The notes under the pieces are model-generated. The model did not search any database and had not been told where the DNA came from. It was given only the letters and a program-made list of their open reading frames with translations. Made by a program: the position numbers and the translations under genes. Below are positions 40,778-50,022 of a stretch of DNA of 64,000 nt, piece after piece; the first letter of the stretch is position 1, and every line of letters begins with the position of its first letter. The stretch is from Chloroflexota bacterium (GTDB lineage: Bacteria; Chloroflexota; Anaerolineae; Aggregatilineales; Phototrophicaceae), in contig WTGN01000101.1 in assembly GCA_011523545.1 (NCBI GenBank), forward strand, positions 1 through 64,000, written 5' to 3'.

Positions 40778-41905
40778 ATGGACACCCCACAGATGATTGC
40801 TGTCGATGACATCGTGCTCCGGTATGATCTGGATCCCCGGCTTGGTGAGCGCGACGACGATCTGATCCAGCAGTACGCGGATATCTTCGATCAATTGCCG
40901 CCGATTGAGATCAACCGGAAGAATGAGCTCGTAGATGGTTGGCACCGCGTGCGCGCGGCTGAACGTGCTGGGCGGAGTGAAATTGCTTACGTGGTCGTCG
41001 AGACCGCGGGCGACGATGATCTCAGCGACAGGATGTGGGCGGCCAATCTGAAGCATGGGGTTCAGTACACGCGCGGCCAACGTCAGACCCAAGGGTTGAA
41101 ATTGTATAAGCGAAAGTTGACTGCGAAGGAGATTGCGGGCCGGGTAGGTGTCAGTGCGGCTACGGTCAGGCGTTGGACGAAAGACCAGCGTGAGCGTGAC
41201 AAGCAAGAGCGTAACGACTTTGTCATTGAGTTAGCGCAACAGGGCAAAACGCAAGTGGAGATTGCTGAAGAAACCGGTGTGCCGCAACGCACTGTGTCTG
41301 ACATTCTTAGCGAAAATGTGCAAATGCGCGAATCCGCTAAAGAAGTGGAATCCCTTGAAAACACTGATATTGAGCCGAAATCTGAAGTAGCGACGGCCGA
41401 GGAACCCGAGGTACAAGGCGAAGAAGCCCGAGAGTTAACTGAAGACACTGCATTGGATACAGATGCAGAAGAAAAACCAGCTGATGAGCTCGTCAAACCT
41501 GTACCGGAATTAGAATCAGAACCTTTGGACGAGACGCCGGAACAGGAAGCCGAACCATCACCCCCAGACCCGATTCCAGATGCTATTCTCAAAACCGCGC
41601 GCGCCGTCATGGTCGGATTCGTCGAGTCGCGGCCGGATGAGTATGTCGCCCGGCTGGAGGTATCCCCCAGCGAATGGATGGCGATCACGGATGACTCGTT
41701 ATCCAACGAGCTCGAACGCGAGCTGCTGACCTCGGCAGCGGCGATGTGCTTATGGCAGGAGTGGATGGTGTGGTATCAGGGCGAGCAGACCAATGCCTTC
41801 ACAGACGCCTTCGGGAAGATCGGGCCGGTGTTTATCCGCGGAGAATCCGGTCAGTGGCGTATCATGTCTAGGTTCCGAGCGATGCTACGGCGCATATGGG
41901 CATAA
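40778..41905 (+). CDS. ParB-like protein with HTH domains
   Basis: The product is 375 aa from ATG 40778; an in-frame ATG at 40727 gives 17 more residues. The N-terminal ParB/Srx-like fold has MIAVDDIVLRYDLDPR and LPPIEINRKNELVDGWHRVRAAE (the ParB box-like motif). Two HTH segments follow: LTAKEIAGRVGVSAATVRRW and KTQVEIAEETGVPQRTVSDI. A long acidic, Glu/Pro-rich linker (~190-270) connects to a C-terminal helical domain. Such proteins bind specific DNA for partition or regulate plasmid genes. With ParA far to the left in the opposite orientation, it may serve an element-specific regulatory role rather than partition. Confidence 0.7.
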   Translation: MDTPQMIAVDDIVLRYDLDPRLGERDDDLIQQYADIFDQLPPIEINRKNELVDGWHRVRAAERAGRSEIAYVVVETAGDDDLSDRMWAANLKHGVQYTRGQRQTQGLKLYKRKLTAKEIAGRVGVSAATVRRWTKDQRERDKQERNDFVIELAQQGKTQVEIAEETGVPQRTVSDILSENVQMRESAKEVESLENTDIEPKSEVATAEEPEVQGEEARELTEDTALDTDAEEKPADELVKPVPELESEPLDETPEQEAEPSPPDPIPDAILKTARAVMVGFVESRPDEYVARLEVSPSEWMAITDDSLSNELERELLTSAAAMCLWQEWMVWYQGEQTNAFTDAFGKIGPVFIRGESGQWRIMSRFRAMLRRIWA

Positions 41906-42165
41906 AGAGCCGGCGTAAGCTCAAAATCACGAAATGTTCTTGCCGCCCTTAATCTCCTGTACCGCAGATTCCGCTAAGAGCGCCGAAATGTTGATCCATG
42001 CTGTCACTTACTTGTAGAGACGAGGTTATACTTGCTCTTATGCGCACTGTCGGCAGAACTTGATTTGGCTTGCCGATGTCGATAAAGTAAATAGGTAGCT
42101 CCGTAAGTAAAGTGTAGGCAGTGCTACGGGGCGCGAAAAAGCCTTAGGCAGATGAGGAGATCATT

Positions 42166-44052
42166 ATGAAGTTACGAATAGTTATTCTCACGCTTATTGC
42201 GCTGGTTGCTTTGCCAATCATGGCGCAAGACGAAATGATGTACGGCGAAGCGCCTATGCTGGCGGAAATGGTGGCAGCCGGCGAGCTGCCTCCCATTGAA
42301 GAACGCCTGCCGCCAAATCCCATCGTCTTTGATGGTCTGGACGGTATTGGCGTGTACAGCGATACCTTGCGTCGGGTCGAATTGCAGGGTGTTAGCAACG
42401 CAGTGATCCGCTGCTTCATCATGTACGAACCACTGGTTCGTTACAATGTGCGCTGGGAACTGGAACCAAATCTGGCCGAAAGCTGGGAAATCAGTGACGA
42501 CGCCACCGAATATACCTTCTTCTTGCGCCAAGGCGTTCGCTGGTCCGACGGCGCGCCCTTCACCGCTGACGACCTGACCATGTGGTGGGAATTGACGCAG
42601 AACGATGAAGCGGGCATCGGCGGGCTGCGCGGACTGGTCGATGTGCAGAAGATTGACGATCACACGGTGAAGATGGTATTGGGGGGCTCCAACGCGCTAT
42701 TCCTCAATGATCTGGCTCACCCGGGCACCATGCCCGTTACCGCTTTCCCGCGCCACTTCACGGAGCAGTTTGTACCGACATACAACGAGGAAGTCTCGGC
42801 CATGGTTGAAGAGGCGGGCCTGGAAAGCTGGGCGGATTTGCTCGATCAGCATGTCGGCTACGGCGCCTGGGGCGCATTGCAAGCGGGCACGCCGACGCTC
42901 GGCTCCTGGATGGGCGAAACCAGTTTCGGCTCGGACGATACGCGCTACTCGCTTGTGCGGAATCCCTACTACTTCAAGGTCGATAGCGCGGGCAATCAGT
43001 ACCCCTACTTTGACCGGGTGGTGGTCAGCCGTTTGGGCGACAGCGAAGTCATATCGCTGCGGGTCGCCGCCGGTGAAGTCGATTTCCAGCGCCATTGGGT
43101 ATCCGGCGTCAATGTGCGCCCCTTCTACATTGAGAATCAAGACGCTGGAGATTTCCGCATTCTTGATATCGACGGCTCTTGGGCCAACTCCATCGGCATC
43201 CTGGTCAATATGACGCATGTCGATCCGATGCATGCGGAAATCAACGGCAACAAGGACTTCCGCATCGGACTCTCGCACGCGCTCAATCGGCAGGAGATGA
43301 TCGACATCTTGTATTTGGGCATGCTGCAACCGCATCAGGTGGCGCCGCTGACGACTTCGCCCTTCTACAACGAACAGCTGGCAACGCAGTACCTGGAATA
43401 CAACGTTGACCTGGCCAACGAACATCTGGACAAAGTCCTGCCGGACAAAGACGGCGATGGCTATCGTCTGGGTCCCAACGGCGAGCGCTACGCCATCGTG
43501 CTGGTTGCGGTCGATCGGCAGAATTACGCCGACATTTCTGAATTGCTGGCGCGTTACTGGGAAGCGGTCGGCGTGCAGACCGAGGTGCGCCTGGTCGACC
43601 GCACGACTGGCGACCAGATTCTGGATCGCCACGAACATGACGTGCGCATCTGGACCGTGCCTGGCGGCTTGGACGTGCCGTTGGCGGCGCATCCCTTCGT
43701 GGTGGCGGCTGGCACCTCATCAGAGAATGTCGCTTGGGCTCCCGGTTGGTGGCGCTGGGAATACGAGTCCGATCATGAGCTGACTGTCGAACCGCCGGAT
43801 GACATCAAGCGGCAAGGCGAACTCTTCCGCCAAGCCCGCGGCGAGCCCGATCCCGCTGCGCGTATGGCGCTGTGGGACGAGATCCTGCAGATAACAGCCG
43901 ATCGCTTCGTGAATATGGGCTTGTCCACGCCGGAAATCGACTACTTCGTCGTGCATAATTCAATGCGCAACATTCCCAGTCAGATATTCTTTGACTGGCA
44001 GCACGGCTTGACGGGCAACTACGATACCTATGCCTTCTTCCGGGCGCAGTAA
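42166..44052 (+). CDS. ABC transporter substrate-binding protein, family 5 (peptide-type)
   Basis: The product is 628 aa. A signal peptide covers residues 1-20 (LIALVALPIMAQ). The mature protein carries the family-5 features: YEPLVRYN, PNLAESWEISDDATEYTFFLRQGVRWSDGAPFTADD (~106-140) and an FRIGLSHALNRQEMIDIL segment. These extracytoplasmic proteins capture oligopeptides or other small solutes for a two-permease ABC importer. GAGGAG precedes ATG 42166. A hairpin after the gene probably dampens read-through, so the binding protein is made in excess over the permeases. It is the first gene of the rightward operon. Confidence 0.88.
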   Translation: MKLRIVILTLIALVALPIMAQDEMMYGEAPMLAEMVAAGELPPIEERLPPNPIVFDGLDGIGVYSDTLRRVELQGVSNAVIRCFIMYEPLVRYNVRWELEPNLAESWEISDDATEYTFFLRQGVRWSDGAPFTADDLTMWWELTQNDEAGIGGLRGLVDVQKIDDHTVKMVLGGSNALFLNDLAHPGTMPVTAFPRHFTEQFVPTYNEEVSAMVEEAGLESWADLLDQHVGYGAWGALQAGTPTLGSWMGETSFGSDDTRYSLVRNPYYFKVDSAGNQYPYFDRVVVSRLGDSEVISLRVAAGEVDFQRHWVSGVNVRPFYIENQDAGDFRILDIDGSWANSIGILVNMTHVDPMHAEINGNKDFRIGLSHALNRQEMIDILYLGMLQPHQVAPLTTSPFYNEQLATQYLEYNVDLANEHLDKVLPDKDGDGYRLGPNGERYAIVLVAVDRQNYADISELLARYWEAVGVQTEVRLVDRTTGDQILDRHEHDVRIWTVPGGLDVPLAAHPFVVAAGTSSENVAWAPGWWRWEYESDHELTVEPPDDIKRQGELFRQARGEPDPAARMALWDEILQITADRFVNMGLSTPEIDYFVVHNSMRNIPSQIFFDWQHGLTGNYDTYAFFRAQ

Positions 44053-44063
44053 CAATGGTCGGA

Positions 44064-44086
44064 GGTGGCGCAGATTCTGCGCCACC
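44064..44086 (+). terminator. Intercistronic hairpin after the binding-protein gene
   Basis: GGTGGCGCAG (44064-44073) and CTGCGCCACC (44077-44086) form a perfect 10-bp stem with a 3-base loop, 11 bases after the stop. There is only a short T stretch, so it is more likely an attenuating or mRNA-protecting hairpin than a full stop. Confidence 0.6.
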
Positions 44087-44276
44087 TTTCACCCGGCTGC
44101 TGGCGCGCTACAGACTCCCTTGGGCTGATGCCATAAGCGGGGCAGCGCGCTATGTGGGGTTCGCGTCTTGCCCAACGGTTGCGCTTGCCAAACGCTTACC
44201 TGCCCCGGGCCATTGACGTCAGGGTCGCAACTGCCGCGCCACTAATTCGGGAGAGAAACCCAAGCGAGACTGCCCG

Positions 44277-45260
44277 ATGGTCGGATACATAATCCGCCGC
44301 CTGCTGTATGTGATACCCACCTTGCTGGTGGTATCGATGGTGGCCTTCTTCATCATTGACCTGCCGGAAGGCGATTATATCGACAGTTATATCTCGCAGT
44401 TGCGCGCCGATGATATTGAGGTCAATGCCCAGCAGATCGCGTCGCTGCGCGACCGCTACGGCTTGGACGATCCCCTGCCCATCCGCTATGTTAAGTGGAT
44501 GAGCGGGGTTGTCCAGGGCGATTTTGGTCAATCATTCCAACATCGTCAGCCCGTCGACCAGCTGATCTGGGAGCGCTTGGGGCTCACCCTGGTCGTCGCC
44601 ACGTCGACCATTTTGTTCACCTGGATAGTCGCGTTGCCCATCGGCATCTATTCGGCGGTCAAGCAGTATTCCATCGGCGATTATGTCGCCACATTTTTCG
44701 GCTTCGTTGGCTTGGCGATACCCAACTTTTTGTTGGCGCTGATCCTGATGTACATCGCCTTCAAGGAATACGGCATGGTAGTCGGCGGCCTTTTCTCGCC
44801 GGAATTTGAGGGTGCGCCTTGGACCTGGGCGCGCGTCATCGACATGCTGGAACATATGTGGATTCCCATCATTGTACTGGGCACGGGTGGCATGGCGGGT
44901 CTTATCCGCATTATGCGCGCCAACTTGTTGGACGAGCTGTCCAAGCCCTATGTGGATACGGCTCGGGCCAAAGGCATGCCGGAATGGCGCTTGATCCTGA
45001 AGTATCCGGTGCGCGTGGCGCTCAATCCCTTCATCAGCACCATCGGCTTCATCTTGCCGACGCTGATTTCCGGCGCGGTGATCGTCTCTGTGGTCCTCAG
45101 CTTGCCGACTACTGGGCCCTTGCTGCTGCAAGCTTTGCAGTCTCAGGATATGTACCTGGCTGGCGCTTTCATCCTGTTGCTGGGCATGCTGACCATCATC
45201 GGAATGTTAATCTCCGACATTCTGCTGGCTTTGCTCGATCCCAGAATTCGATTCCAGTGA
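44277..45260 (+). CDS. ABC transporter permease (DppB/OppB type)
   Basis: The product is 327 aa. An N-terminal membrane helix (YIIRRLLYVIPTLLVVSMVAFFII) precedes the DppB-type fold with helices near 95-118, 130-155, 190-210, 245-275 and 290-318. The cytoplasmic coupling loop EPYVDTARAKGMPEWRLI-like segment (SKPYVDTARAKGMPEWRLI, ~222-240) is present. This is the EAA-type loop that contacts the ATPase. It forms the inner-membrane channel with the next gene, which starts 8 bases after its stop. Confidence 0.88.
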   Translation: MVGYIIRRLLYVIPTLLVVSMVAFFIIDLPEGDYIDSYISQLRADDIEVNAQQIASLRDRYGLDDPLPIRYVKWMSGVVQGDFGQSFQHRQPVDQLIWERLGLTLVVATSTILFTWIVALPIGIYSAVKQYSIGDYVATFFGFVGLAIPNFLLALILMYIAFKEYGMVVGGLFSPEFEGAPWTWARVIDMLEHMWIPIIVLGTGGMAGLIRIMRANLLDELSKPYVDTARAKGMPEWRLILKYPVRVALNPFISTIGFILPTLISGAVIVSVVLSLPTTGPLLLQALQSQDMYLAGAFILLLGMLTIIGMLISDILLALLDPRIRFQ

Positions 45261-45267
45261 GGCATTT

Positions 45268-46410
45268 GTGGCGACTGGCAATCCCGTGACAAGCGCGATT
45301 TCACCTTATGCCGGCGACATGCACGACGATGCTCAGGTCGAGGTCGCCGGGCAGCTTAAGCTCATCTGGTGGCGCTTTCGCCGTCACCGCCTGGCCATAG
45401 TTAGCCTCGCGCTAGTGCTGGCGATCTACCTGCTCATCGTGCCCTTTGTGGAATTCTGGGCGCCGTTCGACCCGGAAGAACCAAACAGCGTCTTTCCCTT
45501 CGCGCCGCCGCAGACGCTGTATCTATTTGACGGCGGACGCTTTGCGCCGCATGTCCACAGTTATACAAGCAGGGTTGATCCGGCAACTTATAAGCGCGTT
45601 TTTGAAGGCGATCCCGAGCGGAAGGTCTTTCTCAACTTCTTTGTCCATGCGGAGCCCTACAAACTCCTGGGCCTGATCGATACAAACATACATTTCTTCG
45701 GGCCGGATGACCCGGAGCAACGCATCTTCTTCCTGGGCGCCGACCGGCTGGGGCGTGATATGTTCAGCCGCCTGATCTACGGTACACGAATCTCCATGTC
45801 AATTGGTCTGGTGGGCGTCGCCTTGAGCCTGGTCTTCGGCATTATTCTGGGCGGGCTCTCTGGCTACTACGGTGGAGTCGTCGACAATGTGATTCAGCGC
45901 GCCATCGAGTTCCTCAGCTCAATGCCGAGAGTGCCGCTGTGGCTGGGCTTGTCCGCCGCCATTCCGCTGACCTGGGACCCGCTGCACGTCTATTTCATGA
46001 TCACGATTATTCTCTCGCTGCTCGGCTGGCCGCAATTGGCGCGCGTCGTGCGCGGCCGCTTTCTGTCGATAAAGTCTGATGATTACGTGATATCGGCCTG
46101 GCTGGATGGCGCCGATCGCTGGCGCATTATCTTGCGGCATATGCTGCCGTCCATGTACAGCCACATCATCGCTTCTGTGACGCTGGCGATACCCGGCATG
46201 ATCCTGGCGGAAACAGCGCTGAGCTTCCTGGGACTGGGTCTGCGTCCGCCGATTATCAGTTGGGGTGTCCTGCTTAAGGAAGCTCAGAATGTGCGCACGG
46301 TGGCCCAAGCGCCCTGGCTGCTGATACCCGCCCTGGCTGTGATCGTCTCGGTCTTGGCTTTGAACTTCCTGGGCGATGGCCTGCGCGACGCGGCCGACCC
46401 CTACAAATAG
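45268..46410 (+). CDS. ABC transporter permease (DppC/OppC type)
   Basis: The product is 380 aa from GTG 45268 (GAGG seven bases upstream). The first helix is at ~36-58 (RLAIVSLALVLAIYLLIVPFV). A periplasmic insert of ~100 residues is longer than in typical DppC. The permease domain follows with LGADRLGRDMFSRLIYGTRIS and an EAA loop in DDYVISAWLDGADRWRIILRHMLPS. Partner of the upstream permease. It is followed 10 bases later by the ATPase gene. Confidence 0.88.
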   Translation: MATGNPVTSAISPYAGDMHDDAQVEVAGQLKLIWWRFRRHRLAIVSLALVLAIYLLIVPFVEFWAPFDPEEPNSVFPFAPPQTLYLFDGGRFAPHVHSYTSRVDPATYKRVFEGDPERKVFLNFFVHAEPYKLLGLIDTNIHFFGPDDPEQRIFFLGADRLGRDMFSRLIYGTRISMSIGLVGVALSLVFGIILGGLSGYYGGVVDNVIQRAIEFLSSMPRVPLWLGLSAAIPLTWDPLHVYFMITIILSLLGWPQLARVVRGRFLSIKSDDYVISAWLDGADRWRIILRHMLPSMYSHIIASVTLAIPGMILAETALSFLGLGLRPPIISWGVLLKEAQNVRTVAQAPWLLIPALAVIVSVLALNFLGDGLRDAADPYK

Positions 46411-46419
46411 AGGCGCCGC

Positions 46420-48585
46420 ATGAGTGAGAGCGACATTCTGGTTGAGGTCAGCGGGCTGAAGACGCATTTCTTCACTGACGAAGGCGTTGTCAAGGCGGTC
46501 GATGGCGTCGACCTGAAGATCAGACGCGGGCAGACGCTTTGCATCGTCGGGGAATCCGGCTGCGGCAAATCAATGACAGCGCGTTCGATCATGCAGATTG
46601 TGCGCCCGCCCGGAAAGATCGTCGAAGGCGCCATGCTGTACCATCGCCGCGGGCCGGAGGGGACGGCGGCCGTCGATCTGGCGCAGCTTGACCCGTTAGG
46701 CGCCAGGATGCGGGCCATCCGCGGCCGCGAGATATCCATGATTTTCCAGGAACCGATGACCTCGCTGAGCCCGGTTCACACGATCGGCAATCAGATTATC
46801 GAAGCCATCCGGCTGCACAACGATATCAACCAAAAGGAAGCGCGTAACCGAGCCATTGAGATGCTCGAAAAGGTCGGCTTGCCGAAACCTGCCGACCGCC
46901 TGGACGCTTACCCCTTTGAGCTTTCCGGCGGGATGCGCCAACGCGCCATGATCGCCATGGCTCTGTCCTGCAATCCAGCGCTCTTGATTGCCGATGAACC
47001 GACCACCGCGCTTGATGTGACCACCCAGGCCAACATTCTTGATCTCATTCAGGAATTGCAGGACGAGTACGGCATGGCCGTGATGTTCATCACGCACGAC
47101 TTGGGAATCGTGGCGGAAATCGCCGATGATCTGGCTGTGATGTATCTGGGACAAATTGTTGAAGACGGCGATGTGCGCGCGATATTCCATGAGCCGCAGC
47201 ATCCCTACACGCGCGCGCTGCTTTCGTCTATTCCGCGACTCAGCACGAATACTCGGCGGCGCCTGGAAGGCGGCGCGACGCCGCGTATGGTCGCCATTCA
47301 CGGCATGGTGCCGCATCCGTTCGCGCGGCCCAAAGGCTGCCAATTCCATCCGCGCTGCGATTATGCCCTGGATGGCCTCTGCAATGTACAGGCACCCGAG
47401 AACCTAGCGCTCGATGAGAGCCGCCATGTGCGCTGCCTCCTGTATGCCGATGGCGTGGATATCCCGCTCAATCATATACAGCTGGTCGACGAGCGGCGGG
47501 CCAAAGCGCGCGCCGAAGCGTCGGCGGTCGTTGCTGGAACAGACGCAAGCGGCGAGAAACGGCCGCTATTGGAGGCTTGCAACCTTCAGATGTACTTCCC
47601 CATTCAAAAAGGCTTGCTGCGGCGCGTGGTCGGGCATGTGCGTGCCGTCGATGGCGTCGACTTCACGATTCACGAAGGAGAAACGCTTGGCCTGGTTGGC
47701 GAATCCGGCTGCGGCAAGACGACGCTGGGCCGCTGCCTGATTCAGGTGCTGCGCCCAACCGGCGGGCAGGTCATCTACACCAACGGCAAAGCGGTTAACT
47801 TGACGACGAAGCGAACGCAAGCCGCGCTCCTGCCCTTCCTGCGCGAAATAAGAATGATATTTCAGGATCCGTATTCGTCGTTGAATCCGCGCATGTCCGT
47901 GCTGGAAATCGTCGGGGAACCCCTGCGCAACCATGGCATCGCCAGCGGCTCTGAACTGGAAGACCGCGTGGCTGACTTGCTGCGCCGTGTGGGGCTGCGG
48001 GCGGAATACATGCAGCGCTATCCGCATGCCTTCAGTGGCGGTGAACGGCAGCGAATCGGCGTAGCGCGGGCATTGGCGCTCAATCCGCGACTTGTCATCG
48101 CCGATGAAGCCGTTAGCGCGCTGGATGTATCGGTTCAGGCGCAGATTCTAAACCTGTTGCAGGACCTGCGAGATGATTATGGGCTGACCTATCTATTCAT
48201 CTCGCACGATCTGAGCGTGGTGGAACAGATAAGCGATCGCGTCGCCGTCATGTATGTCGGGCGGATCGTGGAACTGGCTCGCAGCGAGCAGATCTTCGCC
48301 GCGCCGCGGCACCCCTATACGGAAGCCTTGCTTTCCGCCGTGCCGATTCCCGATCCAGCCAAGCGCGAAAGCAAAGCTCGGATTCGCTTGACTGGCGAAG
48401 TCGCGGATCCAGCCAACCCGCCATCCGGCTGTTATTTCCATCCGCGCTGCCGCTTTGCCGAGGAACGCTGCCGGAGCGAGACACCGGTGCTGCGCGATAT
48501 TGGTGACGGGCGCTTCGCCGCCTGTCATTTCGCCGAAGATCTGAACTTGGCTGGTGTGGTGGAGACGCGTGAATATGCCGGCTAG
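46420..48585 (+). CDS. Fused dual ATP-binding protein of a peptide-type ABC importer
   Basis: The product is 721 aa with two complete ABC domains. Domain 1 has GESGCGKSMT (Walker A, ~44), LSGGMRQRAM (signature) and LLIADEPTTALD (Walker B). Domain 2 (from ~385) has GESGCGKTTL, FSGGERQRIG and LVIADEAVSALD. Each is followed by the Cys-containing C-terminal extension seen in DppD/DppF proteins (CQFHPRCDYALDGLC; CYFHPRCRFAEERC). The two ATPases that are separate in DppD/DppF are one chain here. It powers uptake through the two permeases. It ends 11 bases inside the next gene. Confidence 0.9.
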   Translation: MSESDILVEVSGLKTHFFTDEGVVKAVDGVDLKIRRGQTLCIVGESGCGKSMTARSIMQIVRPPGKIVEGAMLYHRRGPEGTAAVDLAQLDPLGARMRAIRGREISMIFQEPMTSLSPVHTIGNQIIEAIRLHNDINQKEARNRAIEMLEKVGLPKPADRLDAYPFELSGGMRQRAMIAMALSCNPALLIADEPTTALDVTTQANILDLIQELQDEYGMAVMFITHDLGIVAEIADDLAVMYLGQIVEDGDVRAIFHEPQHPYTRALLSSIPRLSTNTRRRLEGGATPRMVAIHGMVPHPFARPKGCQFHPRCDYALDGLCNVQAPENLALDESRHVRCLLYADGVDIPLNHIQLVDERRAKARAEASAVVAGTDASGEKRPLLEACNLQMYFPIQKGLLRRVVGHVRAVDGVDFTIHEGETLGLVGESGCGKTTLGRCLIQVLRPTGGQVIYTNGKAVNLTTKRTQAALLPFLREIRMIFQDPYSSLNPRMSVLEIVGEPLRNHGIASGSELEDRVADLLRRVGLRAEYMQRYPHAFSGGERQRIGVARALALNPRLVIADEAVSALDVSVQAQILNLLQDLRDDYGLTYLFISHDLSVVEQISDRVAVMYVGRIVELARSEQIFAAPRHPYTEALLSAVPIPDPAKRESKARIRLTGEVADPANPPSGCYFHPRCRFAEERCRSETPVLRDIGDGRFAACHFAEDLNLAGVVETREYAG

Positions 48586-49975
48586 ACCAAACTTCGCCTT
48601 CATTTTCCCCGATCAATGGCGCGGCGACTGTCTGGGGTCCCTGGGCCATCCAGTGGTCGAGACGCCCTTTCTGGACGAGATTGCCGCCTCGGGCGTGACC
48701 TTTACCGCTGCTTATTCACCCAGTCCAAGCTGCATCGCCGCCCGCGCGTCTCTCATCACGGGACAGACGCCATCAACCACCGGGCGCTTGGGCTATCGGG
48801 ATCGCGTGCCCTGGCGCTACGAACATACGCTCATGCGCTGCCTGCGTGATGCGGGCTATCAGACCTTGCTAACGGGCAAAACACATTTCTATCCGCAGCG
48901 GGCTTCACTCGGCTTTGAGGAAATGCGCCTCTACGATACGCAAAAGCACGAGCCGGGATATGTCAGCGATTATGAGGCCTGGCTTGAGATCGTTGCCGAC
49001 GGTCAGATTCGCGACACAGCCAAAGAGATCTCCACCAACTCATGGCTAGCCTGTCCCTGGACCATGCCCGAACGCTTTCATCCCAACACCTGGACCATGG
49101 ATGCCAGCATTGATTTGCTGCAGCGGCGCGACCCCACGCGACCTTTTTTCATTCAGATCGGTTTTCACCGTCCTCATCCGCCCCTGGACCCGCCGCAGCG
49201 TTATTATGAGCGTTTTGAAGCCATAGACTTGCCGCCCGCGCCAGTGGGCGACTGGGCTTCAAGATACGATCAGCCGCCCGAGACCGTCAACGCGTCGTCC
49301 GGGCATCTGCCGGAAAAAGTCCTGGCGCGAACGCGCCGGGCCTACTACGCGCAGCTGGCGCATATTGATTATCAAGTTGGCCGGCTGATCAACTGGCTGC
49401 AGCAGAATAGCTTGTACGACGACACGATAATCGTCTTCAGTTCCGATCACGGTGAGTTGCTGGGCGAACATCACTTGTTTCGCAAGACCAATCCCTTTGA
49501 AGGTTCGGCGCGCATCCCCTTGATCATGCGCGTGCCCGGCAGCGGTTTCACCGGCGCCCGGCGGCAGCCGGTAAGCATCATCGACTTTATGCCTACCTTC
49601 CTGGACTTCGCAGGCGTCGATATCCCCGGCACAGTCGAAGGACGCAGCCTGTTGCCGCTGCTGCAAGACAGCGAGGCGCCCTGGCGGGACTTTGTACATG
49701 GCGAGCATGCGCCGGGCTGGCAATACGTCACTGACGGCAGGCAGAAGTATATCTGGGAATCCACCAGTGGGCGCCAATGGTTCTTTGACCTCGTATCTGA
49801 TCCGCAAGAGACCGCCAACTTGATCGATATATCCGATCACAACGAAGGTATTTCGTTCTGGCGACGGCGCCTGATCGATGTCTTGGCGCAACGCCCTGAT
49901 GATGGTCTCACGGACGGTGAAGGGCTCATCGCTGGCGCGCGCCTGCCCAGCGTGCGGCCTGAACTGCTTTCATAG
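48575..49975 (+). CDS. Sulfatase-family hydrolase
   Basis: The product is 466 aa from ATG 48575. It overlaps the transporter ATPase by 11 bases. The N-terminal metal site is in NFAFIFPDQWRGDCLG. The sulfatase signature SPSCIAARASLITG holds Cys (converted to formylglycine in active enzymes) in a C-x-A-x-R context. VFSSDHGELLGEH supplies the second metal/Asp-His site. The substrate is not predictable: sulfate esters, phosphonate esters or related compounds. No signal peptide was seen, so it probably acts in the cytoplasm on a compound imported by the linked transporter. Confidence 0.85.
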   Translation: MPARPNFAFIFPDQWRGDCLGSLGHPVVETPFLDEIAASGVTFTAAYSPSPSCIAARASLITGQTPSTTGRLGYRDRVPWRYEHTLMRCLRDAGYQTLLTGKTHFYPQRASLGFEEMRLYDTQKHEPGYVSDYEAWLEIVADGQIRDTAKEISTNSWLACPWTMPERFHPNTWTMDASIDLLQRRDPTRPFFIQIGFHRPHPPLDPPQRYYERFEAIDLPPAPVGDWASRYDQPPETVNASSGHLPEKVLARTRRAYYAQLAHIDYQVGRLINWLQQNSLYDDTIIVFSSDHGELLGEHHLFRKTNPFEGSARIPLIMRVPGSGFTGARRQPVSIIDFMPTFLDFAGVDIPGTVEGRSLLPLLQDSEAPWRDFVHGEHAPGWQYVTDGRQKYIWESTSGRQWFFDLVSDPQETANLIDISDHNEGISFWRRRLIDVLAQRPDDGLTDGEGLIAGARLPSVRPELLS

Positions 49976-50022
49976 CCGCGGCACTATCGAGGCAGCGCGG
50001 AATAGGAAGACTTTGCGGAAGG

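Noticed and set aside
42697..43692. Minus-strand open frame (331 aa) inside the substrate-binding-protein gene
   Set aside because: Antisense shadow of a clearly coding family-5 binding protein.
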